Part shown: positions 8,187 through 8,517 of the stretch, in pieces
How positions within the stretch are numbered: the stretch's first letter is position 1
Layout: every line of letters starts with the position of its first letter
Assembly: GCA_903928285.1 (NCBI GenBank)
Contig: CAIYQH010000306.1
Span: 1 to 8,517 of the forward strand
DNA length: 8,517 nucleotides
From: an uncultured Bacteroidales bacterium
GTDB taxonomy: Bacteria; Bacteroidota; Bacteroidia; Bacteroidales; FEN-979
Reading direction: 5' to 3'
Made by a program: the position numbers and the translations under genes
Notes under the pieces: generated by a model
Databases searched by the model: none
What the model was told of the DNA's origin: nothing
What the model saw: only the letters and a program-made list of their open reading frames with translations

Positions 8187-8196
8187 TTTGAGTCTT

Positions 8197-8517
8197 TCAG
8201 GGTAACTGGCTTACCATTTTCCGGGATGGTTTGTACCGGCGCCAGAATTTATACCTGGTAACAGAGGTGTAATAAAAAAGTTGTCGGATCACCGGGATCC
8301 GCAGTAAGTAATGGTAAATGCGGTATGACAGTACCATCACGGCAAAGGTGATGCCCCAGCGGATAAAGGTAACCAAAGCCTCCACCCAGTCATTATCGGC
8401 AGGGATTGTGATAAACAAGGCCACCGCCTGCCAGAACCACATCATGATCCATATGTTGAGCAGGCACATGATGCCGATGATATAGCCGTGCGAGGTTTCG
8501 ATGGCCCGTTTTGGGCA
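8197..8517 (-). CDS. C-terminal part of a membrane protein, possibly following a 4Fe-4S ferredoxin domain (5' end outside window)
   Basis: Open on the - strand from the window edge to a TGA at 8199-8197; 106 residues are visible. The first residues, CPKRAIETSHGYIIG, look like the last cysteine of a 4Fe-4S ferredoxin motif (CPxxAI), which suggests a ferredoxin domain just outside the window. Two hydrophobic segments follow: YIIGIMCLLNIWIMMWFWQA running into VALFITI, and EALVTFIRWGITFAVMVLSY. The tail is basic (YKFWRRYKPSRK), consistent with a cytoplasmic end. An internal ATG at 8469-8467 could be mistaken for the start, but the frame continues upstream without a stop. The full-length identity cannot be settled here. 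It points toward the DUF3109 gene and probably formed an operon with it before the repeat cassette arrived. Confidence 0.6.
   Translation of the reverse strand, partial: CPKRAIETSHGYIIGIMCLLNIWIMMWFWQAVALFITIPADNDWVEALVTFIRWGITFAVMVLSYRIYHYLLRIPVIRQLFYYTSVTRYKFWRRYKPSRKMVSQLP

Larger units (their letters stand above)
7569..8189. mobile_element. Putative insertion cassette: four-helix-bundle gene between inverted 9-bp repeat arrays
   Basis: The unit runs from the AAA before the left array to the TTT after the right array, about 621 bp. It holds one gene and two inverted arrays that could pair over roughly 54 bp. It is AT-rich compared with the flanks and lies between two - strand genes that would otherwise be about 27 bp apart. 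It has no transposase and no recognisable target-site duplication, so any movement would need enzymes supplied from elsewhere. The element is inferred from architecture and composition. It may instead be a degenerate or locally expanded repeat structure. Confidence 0.5.

Noticed and set aside
8467..8469. ATG as the start of a complete 90-residue gene at the right edge
   Set aside because: The frame continues to the window edge without a stop, with an apparent ferredoxin-type CPxxAI motif and part of the first membrane helix lying upstream of this ATG.

Overview
This 8.5 kb window looks like chromosomal DNA of a member of the Bacteroidota, probably an uncultured Bacteroidales-like lineage. The evidence is the gene families (a FISUMP-domain lipoprotein, a DUF3109-type cysteine-rich protein, a four-helix-bundle S23/IVP-family protein, a DbpA-like helicase with a DEFD box), the scarcity of strong Shine-Dalgarno sites, and a Bacteroidota-style TAnnTTTG promoter element before the ferritin gene. 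No rRNA, tRNA, CRISPR array or transposase was seen, and no gene-free stretch exceeds 300 bases.

Bases 1-3558 carry the 3' part of an F-type ATP synthase operon on the + strand: atpF (b, cut by the window edge), atpH (delta), atpA (alpha) and atpG (gamma). The beta and epsilon genes do not follow atpG, so they must lie upstream or elsewhere. Bases 3666-6303, same strand, carry a FISUMP-domain lipoprotein, a DbpA-like DEAD-box RNA helicase and an unrecognised two-helix membrane protein.

Bases 6477-7554 hold an iron-related pair: a ferritin (ftnA, + strand) with a complete ferroxidase centre, and a nine-cysteine DUF3109-type protein on the - strand whose 3' end overlaps ftnA by 17 bp. At the right edge (8197-8517, - strand) is the C-terminal end of a membrane protein that starts with what looks like the last cysteine of a 4Fe-4S ferredoxin motif.

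The most unusual part is 7569-8189: an AT-rich cassette with a four-helix-bundle gene, bounded by two arrays of the same 9-bp unit in opposite orientation (six ATGCAAACA/ATGCAGGCA units on the left, seven reverse-complement units on the right). Removing the cassette would leave the ferredoxin-like gene and the DUF3109 gene head-to-tail on the - strand with about 27 bp between them. The cassette therefore looks like a later insertion into a compact gene pair. Its layout, a four-helix-bundle gene between inverted repeats, recalls the intervening sequences of some bacterial 23S rRNAs, but no rRNA is present. This is the best candidate in the window for an undescribed element.
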